NCBI GenBank assembly: GCA_019054805.1
Contig: JAHQIY010000003.1
Location: forward strand, 1,550,001-1,614,000
Source: Brachionus manjavacas
Lineage: Eukaryota > Rotifera > Eurotatoria > Ploima > Brachionidae
DNA length: 64,000 bases
Reading direction: 5' to 3'
Shown: piece after piece, positions 1 to 12,223 of the stretch
Layout: each line of letters opens with the position of its first letter
Numbering within the stretch: position 1 is the stretch's first letter
The notes under the pieces: generated by a model
Database searches by the model: none
Told to the model about the DNA's origin: nothing
Seen by the model: only the letters and a program-made list of their open reading frames with translations
Program-made: the position numbers and the translations under genes

Positions 1-1197
1 ATTTAAAATATTGAAAGCTCTAATTTACAAGATCCTTGAAATTATAGACCAATTAGTATAACAAGTTTTTTAAGAAAGTTACTGGAACATATGGTTTATT
101 CTGGATTTTACAATTTTTTGGAACAAAATTCACTCCTTATCCAGGAGCAATCTGGATTTAGGAAACACCGGCAAACATCAGATAATCTTTTCTTTTTAAT
201 TCAAAAAATTGTGGAATCACTTAATAGAAAAAAAAAAAGTTGTGGCCTGTTTTGTGATATTAGAAATAATGACACTCTCTGCTTTTCTCAGATGATCTAG
301 TTACATTCTTCATTTATAACAAAAAGGGGAACCTAAAAAATAAGATAAATAATTACACCAACGAACTAGAACAATGGTTTATAAAATGGAAAATGAAGAT
401 ATCAGTTGAAAAGTCGTGTTCAATAGTTTTTTCAAGATGCAAAAAAGAGAGTGATAATCTAAACTTAAAAATTAATGGAAACAGAATAATGAGCCAAAAA
501 GAAATCAAGTTTCTTGGTATAAAATTTGATTCTTAGTTAAATTTTTAGTATATTAGTAGACGAAATTAAAGAACGTTGCAATAAAAGGCTAAATATTATT
601 AAAATATTGTCAAACAAAAAATGGGGTCTTAATCAAACACTAGGAAATTAAAATAATTCACTTTTTGGATCAATTTTAGACTATTCTTTTCCTTGCTTGA
701 ATTCATTTTCAGAAAATAATATCAAAAAACTAAAATAAATTCAGAATACAGCAGTCAGATCTATCCTTTAGTTAAAATTGAATACTCCTTCTAACATGGT
801 GCAACATGAAGCTTTTAATAAACTAAATTTACTAACAGTCTCGAATCGTCTTTTTGAGTTGAGTGAGAAATATGTTGGGACAGGACTAAGTCATTCTATT
901 CCATTGGTTGAAAGACTGGTGAAAGAATACAAAGAAGGTTTCGAATCAAGATAAATTGAATACCCAATTCCATTGTGTAATTGCTACCTTAATATTTCCT
1001 CCTTTTTTCCTGAAACCTGAACTATGTAAACATGTGCCACATGTAACAATCTATCTCTTCTTAACTTTTATTTTTTTATTTTTTAGCTTATTTACTCTAT
1101 TTTGATTTTTTTTATCTCATTTTATTAACCTTAATTTTGATTTTGATTTTTTTAAAATTATTCTGAAGGAGCCCTAGCTCGATAAAGCTAGGGTGGA
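1..1197 (+). mobile_element. LINE family A, degraded copy (RT to 3' end)
   Basis: Non-LTR retrotransposon remnant. From about 25 to 270 the translation gives the reverse transcriptase N-terminal part (an NYRPIS-like start, then QEQSGFRKHRQTSDNLFFLI). A deletion then removes the middle of the palm, because reading resumes at about 285 with an FADDLVTFF-type catalytic block in another frame. Positions 340-960 encode the thumb and C-terminal part with many stops. The 3' end at 1172-1193 is a perfect 8-bp stem (CCCTAGCT/AGCTAGGG), probably the hairpin recognised by the element's own enzyme. Other copies of the same family lie at 11.5-12.2, 15.4, 20.4-21.6, 24.1 and 60.7 kb. The left end is cut by the window edge. 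Confidence 0.85.
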
Positions 1198-1200
1198 TTA

Positions 1201-1929
1201 TCCAAAAAATAAATGACAATTAATTGTCAAAGTCAAATTTTTAATAATTGTCAATTTTATCTGTTTTGAGACTTCATGGATAAATTCTTCGGTGAATGGT
1301 TGTTTTGATGGTCCATCGTAGTTTAAACATAACATGTGCAAGCACATCATAGGAATTAAACAACATGTTAATTTGCAGAATTTCCAAAAGAAGCCTGGTT
1401 AATAGGACTTAGTCAAATTGCGAGCGTTGCCAGACCACGAAATATGTCAAAAGCGTTGAAAAAATAAGAAGCTAAAACCTTTCTATATTTAAAATCTTTT
1501 TTTATATTTTCTTTTAAAAAATATTACATTGATAAATATTTTTTTAAAAAAATAAAAAATAATTGACAAAACATTTATTTAAATGACGTTTTTTTTTCAA
1601 ATTGACCCAAGTATAACTGACGAATTATCTATTTTTATTTAATAAATATTTCTTTTTTAATTGACTTTTGACATTTATTTTAATTAACAAAATATGATTT
1701 TGTCTATTGATTTTATTTAGTATTTTTTATATAAAATCACAAGCATCGTAAATAAAGCAAATCTTTATTTTTCTTCCCTTAATGGCAATAATCGGAGTTT
1801 TTTTAAAAGTCATAAAGTCAAAGTCAAATTTTTTTAAAAGTCTTTGGACTTGACTTAAATTATTTTTTTCAGGAAATTGACTGAAAATGAAAATGTATTC
1901 AAATTTAAAAGTTTAAAAATCCCTTTTTA
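1201..1929. other. AT-rich intergenic stretch, no gene seen
   Basis: No coding sequence or RNA gene is recognisable. At about 1800-1860 there is a short stretch of the dispersed 'AAGTC...GGACTTGACTT' repeat found in several other places in the window. It lies downstream of the minus-strand protease homologue. Confidence 0.5.
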
Positions 1930-4900
1930 TTAAAAGACTTTTAAATGACTTTTTTCACTGACTTTAGCGCAAAATGAACCAGTCTCTTTATTGTCTAAAC
2001 ACCTACCTGAAATAGTACTTGGTTTTTCAATTGACATTAGATATCCAGAAGGTGCTTTTTGTTTTAAATCTTGCTCGTTTCTTTTAAGAATTGAGAAGAA
2101 ATTAGAAACTAATGAACCAATTTCTGACTCAGAATTTAAATAAGCTAGTACAGTTGCATCAAAAAAAATAATTCCAATTTCACTTAAAAAAAAACAACTA
2201 AAATTCAATTATTTAAATCTAAATTTTTTTACTCATAAGCTGAATAGTTTGATAAGGGAATTAAGGTGTTTAGCAAAGATTCCAACTCAGTTAGGTCTGT
2301 GTCACCTACAATTATGGATCTTAAACCACCGGTAGGAGCAAGTTTTATAATTTTTTTAATTAAAATAGAAAACTCGGTCTCATTGATTGCTGCTGAAGAA
2401 AATGTTCCAGTTGAATATTTATTTGGATTTTCAGATGGCGACTCACTCTGAGGAGATTCCATTGTATTTGGTAATCCAGTGCGTTGTGATGGAATTTCAC
2501 TAAATAATGTTGAAAATTCTTTGTTCATTGATGAATTTGTTTGAGTTGAAGATGGTTCAGAAGGCTTTGCTGTTGTTGGTGAAAATGATATTGTTTCTGT
2601 TTGTTATAATAAATAAAAATCTAAAATTCAATTGAAATAGAATAAAAATGATACTTTGAATGTAGCTTAAAATCCAGTCAATATAAAAGCTAATTTCTAC
2701 GAAAATACCTCCATCGTCGCATCCAGTCTTATCTAAATCATTACCATTTGTCCAGCTAGAAATGCCAGCCAACTGCCATTTTCCACTAACATTAACAACT
2801 AAAGGTCCTCCTGAATCTGCAGTGCAAATACTTTTGCCATTTCCACCAGCACACACATTAATTGAAGAATTAAATACTGAAACTCCAAGATTTTTGTATC
2901 TCTCTTCACACATGGAATCATTCAAAATTTTCGATTGCATTTCCATTAGGATATTGGATGTCTTCCCTTGGAATTCTAAGTATCCCCATCCAGTTGCCCA
3001 GCTCATTTGATCAGAAAAATCATAATTTTGACTTGGTAGACAAATAGGCAAAATTTGATCTGTGTATTCCACTGGAGACTACAAAGTTAATTGAAATAAT
3101 GTTATTTAAGGCAAATTTATTTCCTAAACAAATTTCATTTTCCATTAGAGGAATTAGGTGGTAGGTTTAACAAATAAAATGTCAAGTGAATTCAGAAAGT
3201 CAACATCAGATAATTATACCACTTTAAAGCTATTTTTTTGAATAAAGGTAAAATCATTTTCATTATTGTATTTTAAAAAAATTATAGAAATAACATTGAA
3301 AAAATGCGATGTTTTAAATTTTTTTTCAGTTTCAAAAAAAAAATAATTTTAAGTTGAAATTGAAAGCATTTTCATAATTGAAATTAAACTCTTTGGTTAA
3401 ATAGAATGAATTAAATTTTTGTTTGGAAATTTGAAAAAAATATTGAAAATTCTTTTTTAACTTTTAAACAATTCTTTATTTATTTTTTCCCGAGCAAATG
3501 CTTCTTCAGAATATAAACACATGAAAAAACTAAAAATAAAGTTAAATAAAATAAAATAAAAAAAAATGAATAAAAAGAAAAAAAAAAGATAAATAATTGA
3601 TTCAGGTTAAAGTTGATATTCAATCGTTGAAATACTGGATCTAGTCGGTTAGGTGAACCATAGTTCACTTATTATCCGAATAATATTTTTGTTCTCAGGT
3701 TTTGTGAACTATTGGTTCACCCGATTTTTTTGCTCAAAATAGAATTAGGGTGAACAATTTTTTGATTATGTGAACTAATTAAGTAAAGCTTTTTAATAAA
3801 ATTCCTAATTCTCGAAACTGATATAAAAATAAACAATAAAAGTTAATAATTTTTTGGGTCCTTTTTAATATGCAGGAGTTTTAGAAATAGCTTAGCATTT
3901 GCTCTGTTCTGGTTGACTTGGTATTATCCTTTCAACAGTCCAAATACCCAAATGCGCTCTCTACTTAAATCTTTGCCTTTAAATACAAAAAATAAAAATT
4001 AAAGAAAATTAAAATTAATTTTTCACCATTCAAGTGTTTGAATTTGCGGAACATAGATTCATCTTTTTCGCAAATTGTACATACTCCGCCCGACTTTATA
4101 TTAATTATTTTTAAAGTATTTCAAAAGTAATTATTTTTTTTCTATATGGTAACACAGCCCAAATGTATTTAATGTAAATTCGGTGACGTAATTTGAAAAA
4201 CCGAAATATATCAGTCGTTTTATTTTGTTTTTTAAACAATCCACATATTCTTATAGATCTTGAAGAGAGGAATCCAAATATATATATTAAATATTTTTTA
4301 AAAATTTTTAAACCTTTTTTTCTAAATTCAAAGTTTTTTTTCGGCTTATTCGGTAGAATTTTTCAAATTAGTAATTATGTTTGACAATTTTTGATCATTT
4401 TTTATGAAAAATTTAAAATTTTGTTTCTCCTTTTTTTACAAGAATAATTTGATTTTATTTGATAAAAATATTCGTTCTGTATTATCAAAAATCGTCAATA
4501 TATCATAAAATGAATCAGAACAAACAAAAAGAAGTTAAAAAAAAAAGTATTCGATGGAAGATCTTGATAACGCAAAAAAAGATTTTTTTGAAAATTATAC
4601 AAGCTTCAAAATTATACAACATTCCGAGACAGATCTCTTTAACTAATCTTTTTAACTAAAAAAAAATCAAATATAAAATTTATTTTTGAGTTAGTTAATA
4701 ATTCGTTTAAATTTTTTTCTAAATAGTAATGTTTTAGCGTATATTTAAAAGAATAATAGAAAAGAATATTTTAAATATTTATATTTTTAAAAATAACAAA
4801 AAAACCTTTTTTATTTCTTATTGGGCTAATTGGGTGAATTCGGTGAATATTCTGGAAAAGAGGTTAGTTTTGGGGCAAAATATATATGGTTTTCGGGGTA

Positions 4901-7900
4901 TTTCGGTTAACCCAATTATCCCTATTAGCCCTAAAATAATTAACCGCAGGAGGTAAATGGGTGAGTCAAAAAAATAGGTCTAATTCGGTGACAATTTTTG
5001 GAGTTTTCGAACAAAATGGAATCGTTTTATGCAATAAAAAAAATAGGTCACCCGGTTAGGCTCATTTACCATAATATTTTTAATATTTCATTTAGCTCTT
5101 TTCTAAATAGATTAAAAAATTTCAAAATAGGTGAACAATTTTAGGATAAGGTGAACTAATAGTCCATAAAACCGGAGAACAAGAATTGTTCCAGTAACAG
5201 GTGAACCATAGTTTACCTAAGCGGCTAGACCCGAAAAACTATATTTTCCTCTTATAAAATTTTGACTTTAGTGATAATTTACTTTCATTTGGTGCATTTT
5301 AACAAATAATTAATTTCTGAAAAATGGAAAACAGAGCGTAGATAGTTTTTCAAACTACAAATATTATCTTTAAGGATCATAATATCACAAACCCAAAGTA
5401 AAAAATTTATAAAAAAAATCCGAGTTTTTCATGATTGCAAAATTAACTTAAAATTATTTGAAACATCGCACTTTTTCAAGGTTATTTCAACATTGGATAC
5501 ATTTTGTAATTCAAAATAAAAAAATTTAAATCAACCTTTATTTTTATTATTTTTAATACCAAAAATTGATCATAAACTGTAAATTTAATTTATTTAAATA
5601 ATTCTGGTGATGTAAATTCATTTTTGAAATTTTAAAACTAAATTTAAATATTTGTTACTTTGATTTCGCACTAGAAAAGATAAAATAAAAATTAGAAAAA
5701 AAATTTCTCCTTATTTTACATAAATTGTTTTTTCAATTCTAGTTATTGTGCCTTAGATTATGTTTTTTACAATTGTGTTTATTTATTTATTTACTTTGAG
5801 AATTTTCAAAATGACCTCTTGATTTTTTATTCATTTTTTTTCGAAAGGCCATAATAAGGTAATCCAAAAGACTCTTTCCATTTCCATCGCCTTATCTTAT
5901 CACTGAGAAGAATGTTTGCATGCATGTAAATTTTAATTGCCAAAATATGTAAATAAGTTAGTAAAGTTAAAAAATGCTTAATTCACAACATGGTAAATTC
6001 TGAAAAACTAATGTGACTATTGTAATTATAATGTGATTAATTTGAAGTATCCCTTTACTTTCTAAATTTATTCCAATTTCAGTTGTGAGTATTTTTTTAA
6101 GAATTTTCTTGCCATAAAAATAGATCCGAAGCCAAATAGAATAACAAATAAATGAACAGAACATTTATTTCTTTCGAATTTTCGTTTCCGTTTCAAAAAA
6201 TAATTTTAACTTAATTTATGTCTATCCAGATATTGGTTTACCAAAATTTACAAAAGTGTTTACGAAAGCAGTCAATAACCAACATCACTAGTCCATGACT
6301 CTCAATTACTAATTATTTATAAAGCTTACATGTTTTAATTGGGAAAGCTTGTTTTTATTTTTTAAATCGAGATTTAGAGTTAAAGTCTCTTTTTGTATAA
6401 GGTGGGGCTTTAAAATAAACAAATCGAATGCCTAATATTCTGTCTTTACTACAGCTGGACTTAGAAGCAATTATCAGAGAAAATACTCGATGGACCTATA
6501 TATCGACTCTGAGCCTATCCCTTTAGAGCCTACTTAAATTCTTCGGTATCAAACTTGACCCAAAACTAAATTTTGCAGACCAGTTTAAGGAGATTGTTAA
6601 AAGCGTCTTCTAAAATTAACATTTTGAGAAAAATAAAGGGTTTAAAATGGAGTATCTCGATTTCTATTAACAAAACGCTGCACAAATCTTTGATAAGATC
6701 CCTATTTGATTACTGCTCCGTTATTCTAAAATTTGGCACTCAAAAAATTAAAAAAGATCTGCAAATTTTTCAAAACAAAATTCTACGAATTATTAAATTT
6801 TTCCCACTTAAAACAAGTGTCGACACAATCCACAAAAGGGTTAACATAAATAGAAAAAAATGATGAGAGAACAAATTCACTTTTCAATAAATTTCTTAAA
6901 TTGAGATCTAGTCACGCATTAATTGCCGAAGCCTTAAACAGGTTCCAAACACCATCGGGAAGCGTACTTGAAATTTTTTAATCCTTAAACACCCTAACTT
7001 TATTTAATCAAAAATTTAGTTATAAGAGGGCTGAAAAGAGGGATTAAACCGCTCGAAACTGTCCTGGAGTCCAACTCCTAAATTATTTTTCAGATCAATA
7101 AATAAATAAATAAAGCTTACATGTTTAAATTGGGAAAGCTGTTTTTTTTTTAAAATAGAGATCTAGAATCCCTTTTAATTTATTTTTTAAAAGTGCCACA
7201 TAATTAAACACTTCAAAATGTTAAAAATTTAAAATTGCTTTTTATATTGTAAACCTGCTTAATTATATTATAAGTTAATTTGGTGAAAACTTTTGGATCC
7301 TTCAAATATCTCGATACCTGTAAAATAAAAGTATGTAAACCCCGTATTATTTTTGTAGATCTTTTCAAGCTCTATCTAGTTACGAATCGTCCGAACCCGG
7401 AAATTTCTCAGCTGATTAGAAATCGGTCTCAAAAGGGTAATTAGTGAGATAACTTGAATTTTAGTCAAATTAGAAATTTGAACAACGCTGATTTAAGCAT
7501 GAATTAGCTTCAAATTCTGATCCCCATTTTAGCTTTTTGGTTTTCAAACATGACCATGATAATTAAAATTTTTTTTTATTGAGGAATGTTTTTTTTTCAT
7601 CGAACTGGCTAATTATGTAAAAAAGGGGGTAAGTATGGTTAATTTGGTTACACCATCTGTCCCTCAAATTCTCTAATCTGTTAAAATTCGTTGTTTTTTG
7701 AAGTAAATAAATATTTTTTTTTAAAAATGAGCTTTTATATGCACTTGGGTTATTTGGTGAATTTTAGGCTAATGTTGTGAGAAAACGGGGTAATCTGACT
7801 CATTTTCGGGGTAGTAGACCGGTTTACTAAACAAGTTAAAATACAGTCCTGTATAATGAACATAATCATAATCTGATAGTCATGTGCAAATAAAAAAAAA

Positions 7901-8488
7901 GTCTATTGTATTTTTTTAAAAAAATTAATACATCATTTACAAATTAAAATGACTGGTAAAATTTCAATTTGCCTATTATAAAATACAATTTTTAAACATT
8001 CAAAAAAAATTATAAAATTTCATAGATTTTATCAATTTTAAAATTATAAGTTAGCTTACACTTAATTTTAACAATGCAATATTGTTATTGTTCTCTTCTG
8101 TGTATTGCGGATGAACAATAAATTCTGTCAAAGTTCTTTTAATGGAATAAGATTCAGGTTCTGATCGATTGTGTAAGCCAAAAAACAAAATATAAGACGA
8201 TAAGCTTATATCCTCAAAGAAACATTCAGCAGAAGTAATAACCCATTCATTGTCGATGAGAGTGCCTCCGCATACATAAAAGGTTCTTATATATAAGGCA
8301 ACTTGCCAACCCCAATCTTCTGGAACTGCTTGTTGACCACCTGCAATTTTATTGAGTCTCTCTCTTCTTATATCATCAATTCTTCTTCCACATTCAGGAG
8401 GATTAGTGAAGGATGATTGGCATCGTCTATCAATCGCTAAAGCAAATAATATAAGAATGGCTTGAAGAATATAAGGAATCAATTTCAT
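1930..8488 (-). CDS. Secreted chymotrypsin-fold serine protease homologue, catalytic His and Asp lost (4 exons)
   Basis: Exons on the minus strand: 8488-8060, 3078-2655, 2596-2233 and 2182-1930. All junctions are GT-AG and in phase, giving about 489 residues. Met at 8488 is chosen because a hydrophobic signal peptide (MKLIPYILQAILILFALA) starts there; an in-frame Met lies 18 codons upstream. The activation site is NKIAGG at about 46-51. The catalytic His block reads WVITSAECF, so His is Glu at residue 88. The Asp block reads NNNIALLKLS, so Asp is Asn at 136. The Ser block reads CTADSGGPL with Ser 232 kept and the oxyanion Gly replaced by Ala. The protease domain ends near 284 (WILSYIQ). A Ser/Thr/Pro-rich linker and a C-terminal region of about 150 residues with no known match follow. 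Known family: serine protease homologues act as inactive cofactors or binding proteins; that role here is inference. Intron 1 is 4981 bases and full of repeats, the other two are 58 and 50. Confidence 0.85.
3637..5232. mobile_element. 1.6-kb non-autonomous element with ~100-bp imperfect terminal inverted repeats
   Basis: The left end (3637 onward: GGATCTAGTCGGTTAGGTGA...) and the reverse complement of the right end (from 5232: GGGTCTAGCCGCTTAGGTAA...) stay similar for about 100 bases, including shared GTTCTC.GGTTTT and TGTTCACC-type blocks. No transposase reading frame is visible inside; the interior is AT-rich with repeated GGTGAA and GGGTGAATTCGG motifs at 4820-5010. It sits in intron 1 of the protease homologue. 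A target-site duplication was not resolved, so the superfamily is unknown. Confidence 0.6.
6420..7115 (+). mobile_element. LINE family C remnant (RT C-terminal part and 3' end)
   Basis: The translation in shifting frames gives FFGIKLDPKLNFADQFKEI, then SLIRSLFDYCSVILKFGTQ, then QNKILRIIKFFPLKTSVDTI, which is typical sequence downstream of the LINE reverse transcriptase palm. It ends in an AATAAATAAATAAA tail. The same family lies on the minus strand at 32.1-33.2 kb and its duplicate at 41.5-42.6 kb. It lies inside intron 1 of the protease homologue. Confidence 0.75.
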
Positions 8489-8542
8489 ATCAAAAATTTT
8501 AAAACCGAATAAAATCTTTCTTTTTAAAAATGCTTGATTCAA

Positions 8543-9055
8543 GTATTAAATTATAAATAATTCAGGCGTAAATTCTGAATTTAATTACATTTTGTTAAAT
8601 ACGATTAAATATAAAATTTTCTTGTTAAAATTTCTTTCTATTATCTAAACATTGAAAAACTATGGGTAAAAATTATCAAAAATTAATTAAAATTCTCACT
8701 AAAATTTTGCTAGAAATCTTGATTTTTTTCGAAGAATAAATTTGGGATAGAATAATTTTTTAGACAAAATTATTAGCGTCTCTTTACCCTGGATAGATTC
8801 ATGTGTCCTAATATTGTTTTTGTCGCCAACATTAAAAAATACATGACTAAGATCAATTTAAAAAAAAAGAGGGGATCAGTTATTTTTGAATAGACTTTGG
8901 TAATTAGTCTTTAAACATTCGAAAAACAGAAAAACTTTGAAGCTATAATAATAATAGTACAAGTACAAGTTTTAACTTGTTATAATATGAGTCAGATGAC
9001 CACTATTTTCAGCTATCTTTTAAATAGATTTTCTTTATATCAAAAAGATTTTTAA
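8543..9055. other. AT-rich stretch upstream of the protease homologue, no gene seen
   Basis: No ORF or RNA gene is recognisable. The promoter of the minus-strand protease homologue should lie at its left edge; a weak TATA-like run (TTTATAATTT on the minus strand near 8550-8560) is present but not convincing. Confidence 0.4.
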
Positions 9056-9059
9056 AAGT

Positions 9060-9330
9060 TGTTTGTTGGCCCAGCTTTGTCCGTTTGAGTTGGTAAATTG
9101 TTCCAATTAGGTACAATACGATTCACAAAAAAGATATGCCTCTGACCACAATTAACGGGTGTAGAATAAAAATGGCACAAAATTAATTTTTTTAATAAAA
9201 AATTTTCTATTTCTTCCAACTTTGAGTCCATATTGCTCAGGCAAGTGCGAATTTTGTTTTCGAGTTGCTTAAGATTTTTTGCCTTCCAATTACCCTCATA
9301 AACTTAAGCCTTCATAATTTTGGTTACTTT
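9060..9330 (-). mobile_element. LINE remnant, C-terminal coding piece
   Basis: On the minus strand the piece around 9065-9150 reads GQRHIFFVNRIVPNWNNLPT, the conserved 'FF.NRvV..WN.LP' block near the C-terminus of many LINE polyproteins. Flanking sequence is too decayed to place in a family. Confidence 0.65.
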
Positions 9331-9747
9331 ATACAAAGCTGTACAAATTATTTTTGATGGTTCGTTCATTTTTTACTAACAACTTGTCTAAAATTCAACA
9401 TTATGATATAATTTTTATTTTTTTTAAAGCTAGGATCAGTCTGATTTTAAATTTTTAATAAATTGGCAAAGGTCTTGTCCACTCTTATAGCTAAACTTTT
9501 TTGCCATTTTTTATTCTGCACCTTTTAGTTGTTAATTGCCTTTCAATTCTTTTATTGTGACCTCTAACATTTGAAGCATTTATAAAATGTAGAAAAAGTA
9601 AATGTCGAAAAAAATATAGAAAATAAAAAACATCTATTTGAAAGGAATAAAAATATAAACAAACATCTTGCTTATTTTAATGAAAAACTCTTAAGTAAAT
9701 AATTGGTTTTGTGATGGCACTTTCGATATTAGCCCTACGTTGTTTAA

Positions 9748-10326
9748 CACTAGAAGCACCAAAACGAGTCAAAATGACTTGTTTTAATAAAATCTAATGG
9801 ATAAAAATGGATAATAATTTTTTATTTGGATAAATCTATTCAAAACTTAATTTTATTTGAGTAAAAATAAAAATTTGGCTAAAAAAAAGTATCTTGCAAA
9901 AATTTTATCTTCTACTGAATTCATTTCTTTTTGAACCAATTTTTCGTCTTTCACGTAAAATACGCAAACTTTAATTTTTGCATTTTTTAAATTTGCTTAT
10001 CTTCGTTCAAGTATTAGGATTTAAGTCAGTTTTTAAAGATTTGTATACTTTTTATAAATATTTTATGACTCATCCATTGATTTTGTAGATAAATTCAAAA
10101 TTTTAATTAAAAAACGAGTCAAAATGACTCTTTTTGGTGCTTCTAATAGTATATACTTGATTTTGTACAGAGGAAATTTTTTTTTTATTAAAATTTTTGT
10201 TAATTTAGAAAGTTATTCTTATTTTTATGCTGAAAAAAAAAATTGTGCTCAAATAGCAAAAATTGACTAAAATTTTGCGGCCAAAAATCGAAAAAGAGTC
10301 ATTTTGACTCGTTGGTGCTTCTAGTG
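9748..10326. mobile_element. piggyBac-like MITE with TTAA target site
   Basis: The ends are CACTAGAAGCACC...ACGAGTCAAAATGACT and its reverse complement, each flanked outside by TTAA (9744-9747 and 10327-10330), the target hallmark of piggyBac elements. There is no transposase ORF. A third copy of the terminal motif (ACGAGTCAAAATGACTC...GGTGCTTCTA) lies inside at about 10114-10146. Each terminal motif also holds a small palindrome around GAGTCAAAATGACTC. It is inserted just downstream of a minus-strand LINE remnant. Confidence 0.75.
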
Positions 10327-10379
10327 TTAAACAAGTTTATTCAATACACATTAAGATATCGGACTCGGCGTTAGTCTAT

Positions 10380-11250
10380 TGTTTATTGCCAAATAAAAAC
10401 TTTTAAAAACATGTTTAATTTTATCAAGAGTAAAATAAGCAAAATGCCTGACTCAATGAACATGGATTTTGAATTAGCAGCAATAAATGCAGCTGTAGCA
10501 GTATTTATGAATGCTTTTTTTATTCTACGTTTAATAAAATTCTATATTTTTTTCTACATTTTGATTATCCCCCTTGAAGCACTTCTCTTCTTTAGTGTTG
10601 TTAGACCAATCTTCCCCAATCTTGTTTCATAGTCAGCATTTTTTAAAACTTGGTATCAATTTAGTTGCCTTACGCTGCTCATTTTCAAGCAATTTTTCTT
10701 TTCTTCCTGTTTGGGTTCCAGACCGGTGCAGCATATTCAAGATGGGATCTTACGAATGTTGTGTAAAGAGGTTTGAAAGGAGTGTCATTCCAAAAAGTTA
10801 ATGTTCTTTTTAGCATAGCAAGTATAGCATTAGCTTTAGACATAGCTTGATTATTCTTCTTAAGGTCTTCCGATTAATAAAGTCATCGCATCGGTTCCTA
10901 ATAGTTGATGTAATATTTGGAACCGTTTCAGTGTCCATTGGAATTGACGCTTGAATATCTCAATTAATTTACATTTTCCGCTCTTTTACCCAAGCAACTA
11001 GCAAATCGATATCTTTTTGAACATTTTCAATATCTATTCTTTTTTTAACTTGTGCTATTAACTTGCTATGATCTGCAAATTGCTTAAGCAGGTGTTAAAC
11101 AACCTCAGGCAAATCATTGATATTTATTATAAATAGTAACGGTTCAAGAACCGACTCTTGAGGAACCCCTTTTGGAACTTGAGTCCAGTCTGATATCCAT
11201 TGTTCTAAAAATACTCTTTGTCTCCAAGTTCTTTCAGTTTATTGGAATGA
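10380..11250 (-). mobile_element. LINE remnant with degenerate RT active site
   Basis: On the minus strand, from high to low coordinates, the broken translation gives VPQESVLEPLLFIININDLP, then QFADHSKLIAQVKKRI (the catalytic FADD became FADH), then RKATKLIPSFKNADYETRL, then a C-terminal tail near 10.4 kb. Stops and frame shifts are frequent. This is a single decayed LINE that differs from families A and B. Confidence 0.75.
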
Positions 11251-11522
11251 TCCACCTAACCTGTAGTTGAAGATGTGCTATTGTTATTGATTTTACCAGC
11301 CTCATCGGTAATTGAATTGCTATTCAATTAGTCTTTTTAACATGAGCCTACACTTATTTGCGAAGCAGTCCTTCTTCTTACAAATAAAATTTTCCGTAGC
11401 TATGTCTTAAGAAGATAATTATAAACTACAGATAGTTAAAAAATTGACTACAGATAGTTAATTATATGAGCCTTAGTCGGAGCGCTACGCTTCGGAGCAC
11501 TTCAAACCAATTATTATTTATT
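11251..11522. other. Gap between LINE remnants
   Basis: No gene. It holds a short direct repeat (CTACAGATAGTTAA twice, about 11427-11461) and a GC-rich hairpin-like stretch at about 11475-11500 (GGAGCGCTACGCTTCGGAGC) resembling the 3' hairpins of other LINE tails in this window. Confidence 0.4.
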
Positions 11523-12223
11523 TAATTTTTTGTTTTCTGTACCGAGCTAGGAATCCTTCAGAATAAATTCAAAAATTCAAAAAAAAATAAAAATAAAATT
11601 AAAGTTAAGAAGACATAGATTGATACATGTGGCACATGTTTACATAGTTCAGGCTTCAGGAAAAAAGGAGGAAATAGTAAGGTAGCAATTACACAATGGA
11701 ATTGGGTACTCAATTTATCTCGATTCGAAACCTGCTTTGTATTCCTCCAATAGTATGACAATCAATGGAATAGAATGTCGCAATCCTGTCTTGACATATC
11801 TCTCACTCAACTCAAAAAGCCGATTCGAGACTGTTAGTAATTTAAGTTTATTAAAAACTTCATGATGCACGATGTTGGAGAGAGTATCATATTTTAACTC
11901 AAGGATAGATCTGAGTGCTGTATTCTGAACTGCTTGTAGTTTTTTGATATTATTTTCTGAAAATGAATTCAAGCATTTTTTATTTGACAATATCTTAATA
12001 ATATTTAGCTTTTTGTTGCAGCGTTCTTTAATTTCGTCTAATAATATATTAAAATCTAACTTAGAATCAAATTTTTTACCAAGAAACTTGATTTTTTTTT
12101 GGCTCAGTATTCTGTTTCCATAAATTTTTAAGTTGAGATTATCAGTCTATTTTTTGTACCTAGAGAAGACTACTGAACACGACTTTTCAACTGATATCTT
12201 CATTTTCCACTTAATTAGCCATT
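11523..12223 (-). mobile_element. LINE family A, second copy, 3' portion
   Basis: On the minus strand it encodes the same C-terminal region as the first copy (NSFSENNIKKLQAVQNTALR, then VSNRLFELSERYV). It is interrupted at about 12224 by a TIR element, and the family A sequence resumes at about 15367. The tail with the CTAGCT hairpin half is near 11543. Confidence 0.85.

Noticed and set aside
7570-7840. Possible second copy of the 3.6-5.2 kb TIR element (GGTGAATTTTAGGC, CATTTTCGGGGTA)
   Set aside because: Only short similar phrases are shared with its interior and no terminal repeats were found.
10411-10632. 73-codon plus-strand ORF starting MFNFIKSKISKMPDSMNMDF
   Set aside because: The opposite strand fits the C-terminal end of the minus-strand LINE better, so the plus frame is likely a shadow.
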